In this document: piece by piece, positions 1 to 7,685 of the stretch
How positions within the stretch are numbered: the first letter of the stretch is position 1
Layout of the letters: every line of letters starts with the position of its first letter
NCBI RefSeq assembly: GCF_000719135.1
Contig: NZ_JOEK01000013.1
Span: forward strand, 62,001 to 126,000
Direction of reading: 5' to 3'
Source: Streptomyces avicenniae
GTDB lineage: Bacteria > Actinomycetota > Actinomycetes > Streptomycetales > Streptomycetaceae
DNA length: 64,000 nt
Translations under genes and position numbers: made by a program
Notes under the pieces: model-generated
Databases searched by the model: none
Seen by the model: the letters and a program-made list of their open reading frames with translations, nothing else
Told to the model about the DNA's origin: nothing

Positions 1-2
1 TC

Positions 3-59
3 GTGACCGGGATGATCCTCGGCTCGGGGACCGATTTCGGCGCGATCCTGGGGGAGTGA
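3..59 (+). CDS. C-terminal fragment of an unidentified protein (cut by window start)
   Basis: An open frame enters from the left edge and ends at TGA 57-59, giving VTGMILGSGTDFGAILGE as the last 18 residues. Too little remains to identify a family. The following Flp prepilin, TadG-like and OmpA-like genes suggest, by inference only, that it belongs to a Tad-type pilus or secretion locus. Confidence 0.5.
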   Translation: MTGMILGSGTDFGAILGE

Positions 60-140
60 CCCTCCCCTCGCCGCGGCGCTGTTGCGGCGCTGTGCGCCGC
101 CTGTTACGAATCCGTGGAGAAGCCCACGCGACGGGCCGCG

Positions 141-146
141 TAGGCT
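141..146 (+). promoter_or_regulatory. Candidate -10 element for the WXG100-like gene
   Basis: TAGGCT fits the actinobacterial -10 pattern TANNNT. It lies 22 bp before the ATG at 169, and a GGAAGGGGG ribosome binding site (151-159) lies between. No clear -35 is visible. Confidence 0.3.
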
Positions 147-168
147 TGGTCGGAAGGGGGTGTCACCC

Positions 169-471
169 ATGGCACAGGGCGATCTCGACGTCACCTACCA
201 GGACATGCACGACGCGGCGGACCACCTGCGTGACGCGAAGGACGAGCTGAGGACCAAGCTCGACCAACTGCGCGTCTACATCACCGACCTCGTGTCCGAC
301 GGCTATGTGACGTCACAGTCGTCGGTACGGTTCGACGCGCTGTACGAGGAGTTCACCACCGGCGCGCGGGACGCCGTCGAGGCGCTCGTGGGCATGGGGG
401 ACTTCCTCGACGGAGCGGCCGACGGCTTCTCCGACCTCGACCAGCAGCTGGAGGAAGGTCTCCGCGACTAG
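169..471 (+). CDS. WXG100-like small helical protein (100 aa)
   Basis: This 100-residue acidic protein has no signal peptide and is predicted almost wholly helical: two long amphipathic helices separated by a turn around DGYVTSQSS (about residues 44-52). Length and architecture match WXG100/ESAT-6-like proteins, which fold as helical hairpins and are exported by type VII systems. The defining W-x-G turn is absent, however, so family assignment is by shape. The start is ATG 169, 10 nt after GGAAGGGGG; an earlier in-frame start at 82 has no ribosome binding site. It is followed at 78 bp by a gene for a 215-aa protein and then a second small helical protein, a grouping that suggests one operon. 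No ESX ATPase is visible in the window, so export by type VII is not shown. Confidence 0.65.
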   Translation: MAQGDLDVTYQDMHDAADHLRDAKDELRTKLDQLRVYITDLVSDGYVTSQSSVRFDALYEEFTTGARDAVEALVGMGDFLDGAADGFSDLDQQLEEGLRD

Positions 472-549
472 GGTCCGTCTTCGGGTCTTGTCGGTCCCGG
501 GAAGATCGGAAGACGGGCCTTGGCGCCGGGGCCCGGAGGGAGGAGCGGC

Positions 550-1197
550 ATGGCCGACAAATGGGTGGACACCGTCACGGTCGAGCGACAGGGATTCCGT
601 ATCTCGGTCCCCGACTCGTGGTGGGAGTTCGACCTGCGTCCTGAGACGCGGGACAACAGCATCCGCCGCATGGTGGACGAGCGCGTCAGCAACGTGCCGG
701 AGATGGCGGAGCACCGCGAGGTCGTCACCTCGTTCCTGCGGCGGCAGGCGCGGCAGGCGTGGGACTCGGGGGCGGTCTACTGCGGCTGCATGGCGCAGAG
801 TTTCGGCGGCGGCCCGCCGATCACCGCGTCCGTGACCGTCTCGATCGTGGGCGCGCGCACGTCGTCCGGCGAGGTCCTGCCGACCGACCCGGCCGCGATC
901 GTCGGCCAGTTGGGCACCCGGGTCGCCCGCCGCGAGGGCGACGCCTGGCGCGACGTGACCACCGTGGACATCCCCGAGGTGGGCACGGCGGCCAGGACGC
1001 GGGGCGTCGAGGACATCAGCGTCCCCGGCGACACCCGCACGATCCGCGCGGTGCTGATGCAGACGTTCATCCCCGTGCCGGGCGACCAGCAGGCCGTCGC
1101 GCTCGTCGCGGGCAGCAGCCAGGTGCTCGACCTCGCCGACTCCTTCTTCGACGTGTTCGACGCGATCACCTCCACGTTCCGCTTCACGGCGGCGTGA
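550..1197 (+). CDS. Conserved hypothetical protein, 215 aa, between two WXG100-like genes
   Basis: I do not recognise a precise family. The N-terminus (VERQGFRISVPDSWWEFDL) resembles the opening beta-strand motif of DUF1795/LpqN-like proteins, a fold used by secretion-associated proteins such as chaperone-like factors of type VII systems. There is no signal peptide or membrane segment, so it should be cytosolic. Start ATG 550 is chosen because GGAGGGAGGAG (about 536-546) sits just upstream; a TTG at 520 has none. It lies between two small WXG100-like genes with 28-78 bp gaps, and a strong terminator follows the third gene, so the three probably form one transcript. A role as partner of the small helical proteins is inference from position. 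Confidence 0.75.
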   Translation: MADKWVDTVTVERQGFRISVPDSWWEFDLRPETRDNSIRRMVDERVSNVPEMAEHREVVTSFLRRQARQAWDSGAVYCGCMAQSFGGGPPITASVTVSIVGARTSSGEVLPTDPAAIVGQLGTRVARREGDAWRDVTTVDIPEVGTAARTRGVEDISVPGDTRTIRAVLMQTFIPVPGDQQAVALVAGSSQVLDLADSFFDVFDAITSTFRFTAA

Positions 1198-1225
1198 CGA
1201 GACCGAGGACGGGAGAGGAGGGCAC

Positions 1226-1549
1226 ATGGCGGACAGCGGCGAGCGGATGGCGATCCCGCTCACGGAACTGGCCGAGTTCGGACCCCAGTTGCGCAGCGTC
1301 AGGGAGTACATGAACCGCACGGGGGACACGTTCGACTCGTACAACGACTCGTTCGGTGACGACCGTGTGGTGGACGCGCTGGACAGCTTCGTGAACGGCT
1401 GGAAGGACGGCCGGGGCGACATCAGCGAACAGCTCGAAGGGCTCGCCGAGATGGCCGACACGGTCATCCAGACGGTGAACGACTTTGAGGCGGAGCTGGA
1501 GGCCACCCTGGACGGCGACGGGGGCGGCGGCGACCAACAGGCCGTCTGA
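1226..1549 (+). CDS. Second small helical WXG100-like protein (107 aa)
   Basis: A 107-residue acidic protein, predicted as two or three helices, with a central FVNGW-K segment (about residues 54-59) and a Gly/Asp-rich tail (DGDGGGGD). It has no signal peptide. Start ATG 1226 follows GGGAGAGGAGG at about 1211-1221. Size and neighbourhood suggest a second WXG100-like or EspB/LXG-type secreted helical partner, but no family motif can be pointed to. It is the last gene before a 12-bp stem terminator at 1571-1611. Confidence 0.65.
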   Translation: MADSGERMAIPLTELAEFGPQLRSVREYMNRTGDTFDSYNDSFGDDRVVDALDSFVNGWKDGRGDISEQLEGLAEMADTVIQTVNDFEAELEATLDGDGGGGDQQAV

Positions 1550-1570
1550 GCACACGCGCCACGGGTTTCA

Positions 1571-1611
1571 CGGCCCGGCGCACCGGGCACCGTCCCGGAT
1601 GCGCCGGGCCG
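1571..1611 (+). terminator. Strong hairpin terminator
   Basis: A perfect 12-bp inverted repeat, CGGCCCGGCGCA / TGCGCCGGGCCG, with a 17-nt loop, 21 bp after the preceding stop codon. There is only a weak T-run (TTCCT), as is usual for Streptomyces. It separates the WXG-like genes from the Flp gene. Confidence 0.7.
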
Positions 1612-1876
1612 TTCCTGATGTGGTGTCATCTGATCGGATGGTCCCGCTGCCGAAGGCACGGCCGGTGTGGCACAGTCAGATCCGACAGGGGTACGGGTTG
1701 GCCTGTGGGGAGGGGGACCGACATGAGACGGCGCGTCGTCAACCGAACCGCCGCCGGGCAGACTTGTCCGCCGGTTCCCGTACCACGGCGGGACGCTCCG
1801 CAGTACCGTGAGGGCGGCAGCACGACAGGCTCGGAGAGGCCGCCCGCACCGGCCCCGGCCGGAGGAGAGGGACACC

Positions 1877-2077
1877 ATGAGCAGGTTGACGCTGAGGTGG
1901 CTGCACACCATCACCACGCGGCTCCAGGGCCGTTACACGGACCGCGGCGCGGGCTTCGTGGAATACGCGGGCCTGCTGCTGCTGATCGCAGGGATCGTAG
2001 GCGCCGTCATCGGCCTCGGACTCGCCGATCGGATCGGCAACTTCATCTCTGCGCAGGTGGACAGCGTCATCGGCTGA
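1877..2077 (+). CDS. Flp-family type IVb prepilin
   Basis: A 66-aa protein whose sequence around residues 20-46 is that of a prepilin. A basic leader ends at Gly24, followed by A-G-F-V-E29 with Glu at position +5 and a 19-residue hydrophobic stretch (YAGLLLLIAGIVGAVIGLG). A prepilin peptidase of family A24 would cut after Gly24; such a gene lies at 6713. The mature product of about 42 aa would be the subunit of a Tad-type pilus or pseudopilus. Start ATG 1877 follows GGAGGAGAGG (1861-1870); the longer frame from 1808 lacks a ribosome binding site. The next gene overlaps or abuts its stop, as in other Streptomyces flp-tadE/G pairs. Confidence 0.85.
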   Translation: MSRLTLRWLHTITTRLQGRYTDRGAGFVEYAGLLLLIAGIVGAVIGLGLADRIGNFISAQVDSVIG

Positions 2078-2748
2078 GACACCGGCCTCGGAGTGCCGCC
2101 GACACGGGCGCGGTCTTCCCGCTGTACATCTGGATGGTCTCGGGGCTTCTTCTCATCGCCCTGACGTTCTTCGTCTTCGCCCAGGCCGCGTCGTTGCGCG
2201 GCGGCGGGCAGTCGGCGGCCGACGCGGCGGCGCTCGCCGCGGCGCAGGAGGCCAGGGACCGTCTGTTCGAGGACCTGCTGGACGCGGTGGACACGGACGG
2301 CGGCCTCGATCTGGGAGGCATCCTCGACGGGGACGACTTCGACGTGCCGTCCGCCTGTCAGGCCGCGGAACGCCTCGCGGCGCGCAACGGCGCCACGCTT
2401 CAGGAGTGCGGGATCGCCGGTGGACGCGCGGGCTACGAGGTGCGTGTCCTCACCGACGACGCCATCGGTGAGTCGGTGATCCCGGGGACCGAGGGGCGCA
2501 GGGCCGAGGCGGGCGCCGTCGCCGTCATCGAGGGCCTGTGCACGGCGCCCGAGCCTCCTCCCGAGGAGCCCGAGGAGCCCGACGACCCGGACGAGGAACC
2601 ACCCCCGGACGAGGACGACGGCGGCGAGGCCGACGAGCCCGATCCGGTTCAGCTCGACTGCGGCGACGACGAGTGGAGCATCGACCCGGACAACGAGGAC
2701 GAACTCCCCGATCCCCGCGACCTGTTCCACGTGTACCTGGAAGACTGA
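2074..2748 (+). CDS. TadG/TadE-like pilus-associated membrane protein, start codon uncertain
   Basis: After a short N-terminus comes DTGAVFPLYIW and one membrane helix (about residues 15-33). The motif QSAADAAALAAAQEARD follows, typical of TadG-like proteins encoded beside flp. The rest is an extracellular domain with four Cys and a Pro/Glu/Asp-rich tail before a final Asp-rich segment. Homologues begin just upstream of the FPLY motif, but there is no ATG, GTG or TTG in frame there. The only candidate is CTG 2074, which overlaps the flp stop (CTGA). The first conventional start is ATG 2134, inside the membrane helix. CTG initiation by coupling, a late start, or a one-base sequence error (GTG 2093 lies in another frame) are all possible. 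Confidence 0.7.
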   Translation: MRHRPRSAADTGAVFPLYIWMVSGLLLIALTFFVFAQAASLRGGGQSAADAAALAAAQEARDRLFEDLLDAVDTDGGLDLGGILDGDDFDVPSACQAAERLAARNGATLQECGIAGGRAGYEVRVLTDDAIGESVIPGTEGRRAEAGAVAVIEGLCTAPEPPPEEPEEPDDPDEEPPPDEDDGGEADEPDPVQLDCGDDEWSIDPDNEDELPDPRDLFHVYLED

Positions 2749-2784
2749 CCCCCCATACGTTGACGCACGAAGGACCGGCGCCCG

Positions 2785-3393
2785 ATGGATCTCCGCGACA
2801 GCAAGTCCCGCCTCATCCTCATCGTCGTGGCGCTCGGCGCCGCGCTGGTCGTCGCCGTGGCCAGTTGCTCGGGCGGCGGCGGTGACAGTGGTGACGACGC
2901 GCAGGGCCGCGAGGAGGCGTCGGAGGGCTCACCCTCCGACGACGGTGCGGCGGGGGAGGAGTCCCCGGCCGAGGAGGAGCCGGAGGACGACGAGCCGGGC
3001 GAGGTGCTCGCCGAGGTGTCCGGCGAGGTGGACCTCACCCTCGCGGTCACCCGTGCGGAGCGGGAGGAGGGCGGCTTCCTCACCCTGGAGGGGACGCTCC
3101 ACAACGGCGGATCCGACGGCTGGCTCGACCTCGGGTGGTCGGGCCCGGAACAGGAACTGGACCAGAACGGCTTCTCGATGGCGGGCGCCACCGTCGTGGC
3201 GAGGACCGAGGGGAAGCGCTACCTCATCCTCCGTGACACCACGGGACGTTGCCTGTGCACCGGGTTCGGCGAGCCCATCGACCCCGGGGCCACCGTCTCC
3301 TGGTTCGCCCAGTTCCCCGAGCCCGAGGCGTCCACGAGCGAGATCGAGTTCCAGGTGGGCAACATGCCTCCCGCGACCGTCCAGATCCGTTGA
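2785..3393 (+). CDS. Putative lipoprotein of the pilus locus (202 aa)
   Basis: The N-terminus is a lipoprotein signal: basic residues, a hydrophobic stretch at about residues 10-26, then V-A-S-C with the lipidated Cys at 28. A 60-residue acidic linker rich in Glu, Ser and Gly leads to a beta-rich domain (about 75-202) containing two Cys (RCLCTG). I do not recognise the domain; it may be a DUF4352-like immunoglobulin-type fold. It ends 12 bp before the OmpA-domain gene, and both probably act on the outer face of the membrane near the Tad assembly. The start is ATG 2785, with GAAGGA upstream. Confidence 0.75.
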   Translation: MDLRDSKSRLILIVVALGAALVVAVASCSGGGGDSGDDAQGREEASEGSPSDDGAAGEESPAEEEPEDDEPGEVLAEVSGEVDLTLAVTRAEREEGGFLTLEGTLHNGGSDGWLDLGWSGPEQELDQNGFSMAGATVVARTEGKRYLILRDTTGRCLCTGFGEPIDPGATVSWFAQFPEPEASTSEIEFQVGNMPPATVQIR

Positions 3394-3405
3394 AAGGGAC
3401 AGAGG

Positions 3406-4149
3406 ATGACCTTCCGCACTGAACGTGCCGCCCGCGGCGCCGTGGTCGCCCTCACCGGCGCGGCCGTCCTGGCCTTCGGCACCCCCGCGATGGCCGACGA
3501 GGTCACGCCGGAGACGGAACAGCCCCCGGGGTACGAAGCCCCGGCATCCCCGGAGATCGACCCGGACTCGCCCGGTCTGATGCTCGGGGACGGCGCCGAG
3601 CTGGCCCCGGCCCGTGTCCTCGACATCAAGTTCATCACCGAGGACCTCGGCGGTGGGGCCGACGAGGGAGACGAGCAGGGGGGAGGCGGGGAGAGCGATC
3701 CCCCGCCGTCCGGCGGCGAGGACGAAGGGGAAGGCGGCGGCCAGCAGCCGAACGGTGGCGACGGCGGCCAGCGGGAGGAACAGGTCGGCTCGACCCGGAA
3801 GTTCACCCTCCAGACCGATGTGATCTTCGGCGAGGGGAGCAGCGAGGTCACGCCGGAGACCGAGGAGGCCCTCGCCGAGGTCGCCGCGGCCATCGAGGAG
3901 TACCGGCCCGACCGGGTCAACGTCTTCGGCTTCACCGACGACCAGGGCTCGTACGAGAGCGGTCGCAGCCTGTCAGACGAGCGCGCGAGCAACACCCATC
4001 AGGCGCTGCTCGGGCTCATCGAGGACCCGTCCGCGATCGTCTTCAACGTCCGGGGCTACAGCGAGGACTATCCGCTCTACGACAACGCCACGGAGGACGG
4101 ACGGCAGCGCAACCGCCGGGTGGAGATCTCCTGGCCGACGGGGGAGTGA
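3406..4149 (+). CDS. Secreted OmpA-family protein
   Basis: Residues 1-30 form a Sec signal peptide ending A-M-A-D. A long low-complexity linker rich in Gly, Glu and Asp (about 75-125) precedes a C-terminal OmpA-like domain (about 133-245). Visible hallmarks are LQTDVIFGEGSSEVTPE, FGFTDDQGS, LSDERASNTHQAL and the terminal RNRRVEI. OmpA domains bind peptidoglycan, and in actinobacteria such proteins sit at the wall surface. As the last gene of the flp, TadG-like and lipoprotein series, it probably anchors the pilus complex to the wall (inference). GGGACAGAGG precedes ATG 3406. It converges with the kinase gene, only 18 bp separating the two stop codons. Confidence 0.88.
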   Translation: MTFRTERAARGAVVALTGAAVLAFGTPAMADEVTPETEQPPGYEAPASPEIDPDSPGLMLGDGAELAPARVLDIKFITEDLGGGADEGDEQGGGGESDPPPSGGEDEGEGGGQQPNGGDGGQREEQVGSTRKFTLQTDVIFGEGSSEVTPETEEALAEVAAAIEEYRPDRVNVFGFTDDQGSYESGRSLSDERASNTHQALLGLIEDPSAIVFNVRGYSEDYPLYDNATEDGRQRNRRVEISWPTGE

Positions 4150-4167
4150 CCCGCCGCTCTTCCACCC

Positions 4168-5889
4168 TCATCCGTTCGGCTGCCACTGCGTCGCCGTGAC
4201 GAAGTAGGTCGGCAGGTCGCGGTTGGTGGGATTCGTCTCCACCCGGTCGATCCACAGCAGCGTGACCGACGCGTCGGGGTTCTCGGTGCAGATGCCCATG
4301 CCCTCGTGGATGCTGTGGCCCTGGAGCACGTCGTCGGGCGGCACCGGATTGGGCAGGGGCGACTCGTGCGCCGCCGTGTAGCACTCCTCGGCCGACACGT
4401 CCGGGTCGTCCACCGTTCCGGCGAAGGTGTCGGGATCGAACGATATGCCGTCGTCGCTGGCGTTCTCCTGGTCGCAGAAGAGGTATTCGAGCCCTGTGCT
4501 CTCGCCGAGGTGGTCGAAGCTCCCGTACCCGATGTCGTTGAACACCTCGACGCGTTCGAGGCTCACGACCGTCACCTGGGCGCCGTGACACTCACCGGCG
4601 AACACGTCCACGTCCTCCCGGTAGCGGGGCGCGCGGATGGTCAGCTCCGCGTCGCTCAGCGACTCCCAGTACGGCGCGTCCGGGTCGGTGTCCGGCGGCG
4701 GCTGCCTGCTGGCCGTCGCCGAGGGCTCTCCCGTGGCCTCGTCCGGCGGTGGGGCCCCCTCCGACGGGGGTGCGGTGTCCGGTGGGGTGGTGGTGGGGGT
4801 GTCGGCGTCCGCCGCGTCCGGGGTCTCCCGGTCGCCGCCGTCCAGCAATTGCGTCGCCAGCACTCCGCCGACGATCGCCGCCACCACCGCCGTCGCCGCC
4901 ATGGCGACGGCCGTCCTGCGGCCCCCACGCGCGGGCGCGGCGGCGGGTGGCGCGGGCACGGGCGGGGGAGTCGCCACCGAAGGCGTCGCCGCCCGCTGCC
5001 CCACCGCCGCCGCCACCGGCGGCGGCAGCCAGCTCTCCGCCCGCTGGAGCGTCCGGCCGGGCGACAGCCTCCGGCACGCCTCGATCACCTGCCCGGGCGT
5101 CGGCCGTGCCTCGGGCGCCTTCGCCAGACAGGCCCGGATCAGCCCGGCCACCTCGGGCGGCACCGCGCCGAGATCCGGCTCGTCCTGCACCGCCCGGTAC
5201 ATCACGGCGTGCGCCGCGCCCTCCCCGAACGGGTGACCGCCCGTCGCCGCGTAGTAGGTCACCAGGCCCAGCGTGAACACGTCCGTCGCCGGTCCGACCG
5301 GCGCGCCCGTGATCTGCTCGGGCGCCATGTACGACGGCGTCCCCACCCGAACGTCCGTGCCCGTGAGCGCCGTCGCGTCCGCCGCCCGCGCGATGCCGAA
5401 GTCGATGACCTTCGGCCCGTCAGGGGCCAGCAGCACGTTCCCCGGCTTCAGGTCCCGGTGCACGATCCCCGCCGCGTGGATGCTCGACAGCGCCTCCGCG
5501 ACGCCGCCCATCAGCAGCAGCACGGTCGCCAGCGGCAGCGGCCCGTGGTCGCGCACCGCCTCCGAGAGCGGCATGCCCGGCACGTAGGCCGTCGCCAGCC
5601 AGGGCGCGGCGCCCTCCGTGTTGCTGTCGAGCACCGGCACGGTGTACACGCCGTGCACCTGGCGCGCCGCCCGTACCTCCTGCTCGAACCGGCGCCGGAA
5701 GTCCGGGTCCTCGGCGAACTCGTTCCGCACGAGCTTCAGCGCCACCGGCTGCCCGCCGCGCGTATAAGAGAGGTACACGGTGCCCATTCCGCCGGACCCG
5801 AGCCGCGCCATGAGGCGATAACCGGCCACCTCGCGCGGATCCTCCCGGCCCAGCGGCCGGAACGGCGACGGCGTCTCGAACCCTGCCAC
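4168..5889 (-). CDS. Membrane Ser/Thr protein kinase with extracellular Cys-containing domain
   Basis: A Hanks-type kinase of 573 aa. The glycine loop GSGGMG is at 31-36, catalytic Lys52 in PVALK, the catalytic loop HRDLKPGN at 144-151, DFG at 163-165, and the activation-segment SYMAPEQ follows. A Pro/Ala linker leads to one membrane helix (about 320-342). A Thr/Pro-rich stalk follows, then an extracytoplasmic domain of about 150 aa with four conserved-looking Cys (GEC, LFCD, EECY, GICT), possibly two disulphides. There are no PASTA repeats. Start GTG 5889 is chosen because GGGGGG lies about 7 nt upstream; ATG 5928 and GTG 5904 lack ribosome binding sites. It is divergent from the DUF1990 gene and converges on the OmpA gene. 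Substrates are unknown. Confidence 0.9.
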   Translation of the reverse strand: MAGFETPSPFRPLGREDPREVAGYRLMARLGSGGMGTVYLSYTRGGQPVALKLVRNEFAEDPDFRRRFEQEVRAARQVHGVYTVPVLDSNTEGAAPWLATAYVPGMPLSEAVRDHGPLPLATVLLLMGGVAEALSSIHAAGIVHRDLKPGNVLLAPDGPKVIDFGIARAADATALTGTDVRVGTPSYMAPEQITGAPVGPATDVFTLGLVTYYAATGGHPFGEGAAHAVMYRAVQDEPDLGAVPPEVAGLIRACLAKAPEARPTPGQVIEACRRLSPGRTLQRAESWLPPPVAAAVGQRAATPSVATPPPVPAPPAAAPARGGRRTAVAMAATAVVAAIVGGVLATQLLDGGDRETPDAADADTPTTTPPDTAPPSEGAPPPDEATGEPSATASRQPPPDTDPDAPYWESLSDAELTIRAPRYREDVDVFAGECHGAQVTVVSLERVEVFNDIGYGSFDHLGESTGLEYLFCDQENASDDGISFDPDTFAGTVDDPDVSAEECYTAAHESPLPNPVPPDDVLQGHSIHEGMGICTENPDASVTLLWIDRVETNPTNRDLPTYFVTATQWQPNG

Positions 5890-5986
5890 GGCGTGACCCC
5901 CCACAGGTGTGTCGGCTGCGCAGCGCATCCTACTGGCCACCGTCCGCCGCGGTGCGTCCACGCCCGGCGGGGGTACCGGAGGAGAC

Positions 5987-6523
5987 GTGAGCGACTTCAC
6001 CTACCCCTGGACCGGCGTCACCCGTGACCTGCGCGACGACGCGCCCCCGCCCCCGGGGACGCGCCTGATGCGCGTGCGCGCGGACGTCGGGCGTGGCGCG
6101 GACGCCTGGGAGGCCGCCGTCCGCGCCCTGCTCGGCTGGGACATGCACCGGGCGACGCGTGGGCTGCGCGTGCGGACGGCGGCGCCCGAGGCCGTCCCGG
6201 GCGCGGAGGTGGTGCTCGCGGCCGGGATCGGGCCGCTGCGGCTGCGCGCACCCTGCCGCGTGGTGTGGACGACGCGCGATCCCGACCGTGCCGGCTTCGC
6301 CTACGGCACGCTGCCAGGACACCCCGTACGGGGGGAGGAGTCGTTCATCGTTGAACGACGCTCCGACGGTAGAGTGTCGCTCACGGTGACAGCCGTCAGT
6401 CGTCCGGCCGCGTGGTACCTGCGCGGAACTGGGGTGGTCGGACGAGCCTCTCAGCGGACAATCGCACACAGTTACGCCCGTGCGCTCGGACGGCTCTGTG
6501 CCAAGGGGTCACGGCGTCGCTGA
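5987..6523 (+). CDS. DUF1990 family protein
   Basis: A 178-aa protein with the DUF1990 pattern: N-terminal FTYPWTGVTRD, a central GWDMHRATRGLRV, then GPLRLRAPCRVVW, GFAYGTLPGHPVRGEESFIVE and the C-terminal ISRPAAWYLR-like segment. The family has a START/lipocalin-like fold and no established reaction. GTG 5987 follows GGAGGA (5978-5983) with ideal spacing, so the longer frame from 5909 is rejected. It is divergent from the kinase gene, and the roughly 97-bp intergenic region must hold both promoters. Confidence 0.88.
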   Translation: MSDFTYPWTGVTRDLRDDAPPPPGTRLMRVRADVGRGADAWEAAVRALLGWDMHRATRGLRVRTAAPEAVPGAEVVLAAGIGPLRLRAPCRVVWTTRDPDRAGFAYGTLPGHPVRGEESFIVERRSDGRVSLTVTAVSRPAAWYLRGTGVVGRASQRTIAHSYARALGRLCAKGSRRR

Positions 6524-6653
6524 CCGTGCGGTATCGTTCCGAGTGTTGGCAGTCGCTGACACCTTTTACGGCCAGTGTCGCCATTCCCACCCCGGCGGCA
6601 GCTGGCGGGGCGATCGTGAGCCACCCCCCCCCGCTCCGATCCCGCCCCATCAA

Positions 6654-6696
6654 CGGGCCGGTCTGTCCTTCCCCCCCACTTGGACAGACCGGCCCG
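6654..6696 (+). terminator. Strong hairpin terminator upstream of the prepilin peptidase gene
   Basis: A perfect 15-bp stem, CGGGCCGGTCTGTCC / GGACAGACCGGCCCG, with a 13-nt pyrimidine-rich loop. It probably ends DUF1990 transcripts. It overlaps a possible TTG start at 6680, which supports GTG 6713 as the real start of the next gene. A hairpin with almost the same stem follows that gene. Confidence 0.7.
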
Positions 6697-6712
6697 CATT
6701 ACGCTCGGGGCC

Positions 6713-7462
6713 GTGTCCGCCCCGCTGTTGATCCCGCTGGCCGCCCTCTGGGGCGTGCTGACCGGCGCGCTGGTCGCCCGGCCCGGCTACCGGCTCGCCG
6801 TCGAACCCGGCGAGCCCTGGCGTGCGGCCTGCCCGGCGGGGCATCCGCTCGCCCCCGGCGCGACCGGCTGGGTGGGGACCGGACGCTGCGCCGACTGCGC
6901 CGCGCCGCTGTCCCCCGCCGCCGCCCGTACGCCCCTCGTGCTGACGTCCGTGACCGCCGCCGTGTGCGCCGCGCTCGCGGCGGCCGTGGGGGCGCGGCCC
7001 GAACTGGCCGTCTGGCTCGCCGTCGCGCCCCTCGCCGTCCTGCTGGCCGCCGTGGACGCGGCCGTGCAGCGGCTGCCCGACGTGCTGACGCTGCCGCTGG
7101 CGGCCCTGGTCGCCGCCGGGCTCGGCGCGGCGGCGCTCGCCCCCGGCGCGGGCGGCGACTGGACGCGGGCCCTGCTGGGCGGGGCGGTCCTGGGCGGCGT
7201 GTACTTCGTCCTCTTCCTCGTCAACCCGCGCGGCATGGGCTTCGGCGACGTCAAGCTGGCCGTCCCGATCGGTGTCGCCCTCGGGTGGTACGGCTGGTCC
7301 ACCGTGCTGCTCGGCACGTTCACCGGCTTCCTGCTGGCCGCCTGCTACGGGCTGACGCTGGTCGCGCTGGGCAGGGCGGGACGCAGGACGGCGGTGCCGT
7401 TCGGGCCCTTCATGGCGCTCGGCGCGCTGGCCGGTCTGCTCCTCGGCGGACTCGCCGCGTAA
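6713..7462 (+). CDS. A24-family prepilin peptidase
   Basis: A polytopic membrane protein of 249 aa with the two catalytic aspartates of the A24 type IV prepilin peptidases: Asp115 in AAVDAAVQRLPD and Asp179 in the GFGDVKL motif. An N-terminal cytoplasmic loop has CPAGH and CADC, a reduced version of the zinc-binding Cys pairs of PilD. It should cleave, and in full-length PilD also methylate, prepilins at the membrane; the prepilin at 1877 is the obvious substrate although about 4.8 kb away. Start GTG 6713 is preferred over TTG 6680, which lies inside a terminator hairpin. The gene is monocistronic, bracketed by two hairpins. Confidence 0.9.
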   Translation: MSAPLLIPLAALWGVLTGALVARPGYRLAVEPGEPWRAACPAGHPLAPGATGWVGTGRCADCAAPLSPAAARTPLVLTSVTAAVCAALAAAVGARPELAVWLAVAPLAVLLAAVDAAVQRLPDVLTLPLAALVAAGLGAAALAPGAGGDWTRALLGGAVLGGVYFVLFLVNPRGMGFGDVKLAVPIGVALGWYGWSTVLLGTFTGFLLAACYGLTLVALGRAGRRTAVPFGPFMALGALAGLLLGGLAA

Positions 7463-7520
7463 AACTCGTGCGCGGATGCCCCGAGACGGTCTCCGATGCG
7501 TTACGGTGGAAACCCCCCCT

Positions 7521-7556
7521 CGGGCCGGTCCGTAACCCCCCCCACGGACCGGCCCG
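7521..7556 (+). terminator. Hairpin terminator after the prepilin peptidase gene
   Basis: A perfect 13-bp stem, CGGGCCGGTCCGT / ACGGACCGGCCCG, with a C-rich 10-nt loop, followed by CTTTCTGTT. The stem is nearly identical to that of the hairpin at 6654-6696. Confidence 0.75.
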
Positions 7557-7637
7557 CTTTCTGTTCCCAGGGGCGCGGGCCTCTCCCTCGTATGGCCGGA
7601 TCCACCGGTTCCGGTTCTGGGGCCTGTGGGGCGGCAG

Positions 7638-7643
7638 TAGAGT
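7638..7643 (+). promoter_or_regulatory. Candidate -10 element of uppS
   Basis: TAGAGT matches TANNNT, 43 bp before the uppS ATG, with a GAGGGG-type ribosome binding site in between. A -35 hexamer is not evident. Confidence 0.35.
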
Positions 7644-7685
7644 TCCGGAGCACCCGAGCGGTCTCCGAGGGGTTGGGCACACGGC

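Noticed and set aside
313-1917. 534-aa minus-strand open frame across the WXG-like genes
   Set aside because: Arg/Pro-rich antisense shadow of three better-supported genes; no ribosome binding site or domain.
1618-2073. N-terminal extension of the TadG-like frame
   Set aside because: It overlaps the Flp gene in another frame and is Arg/His-rich without homology.
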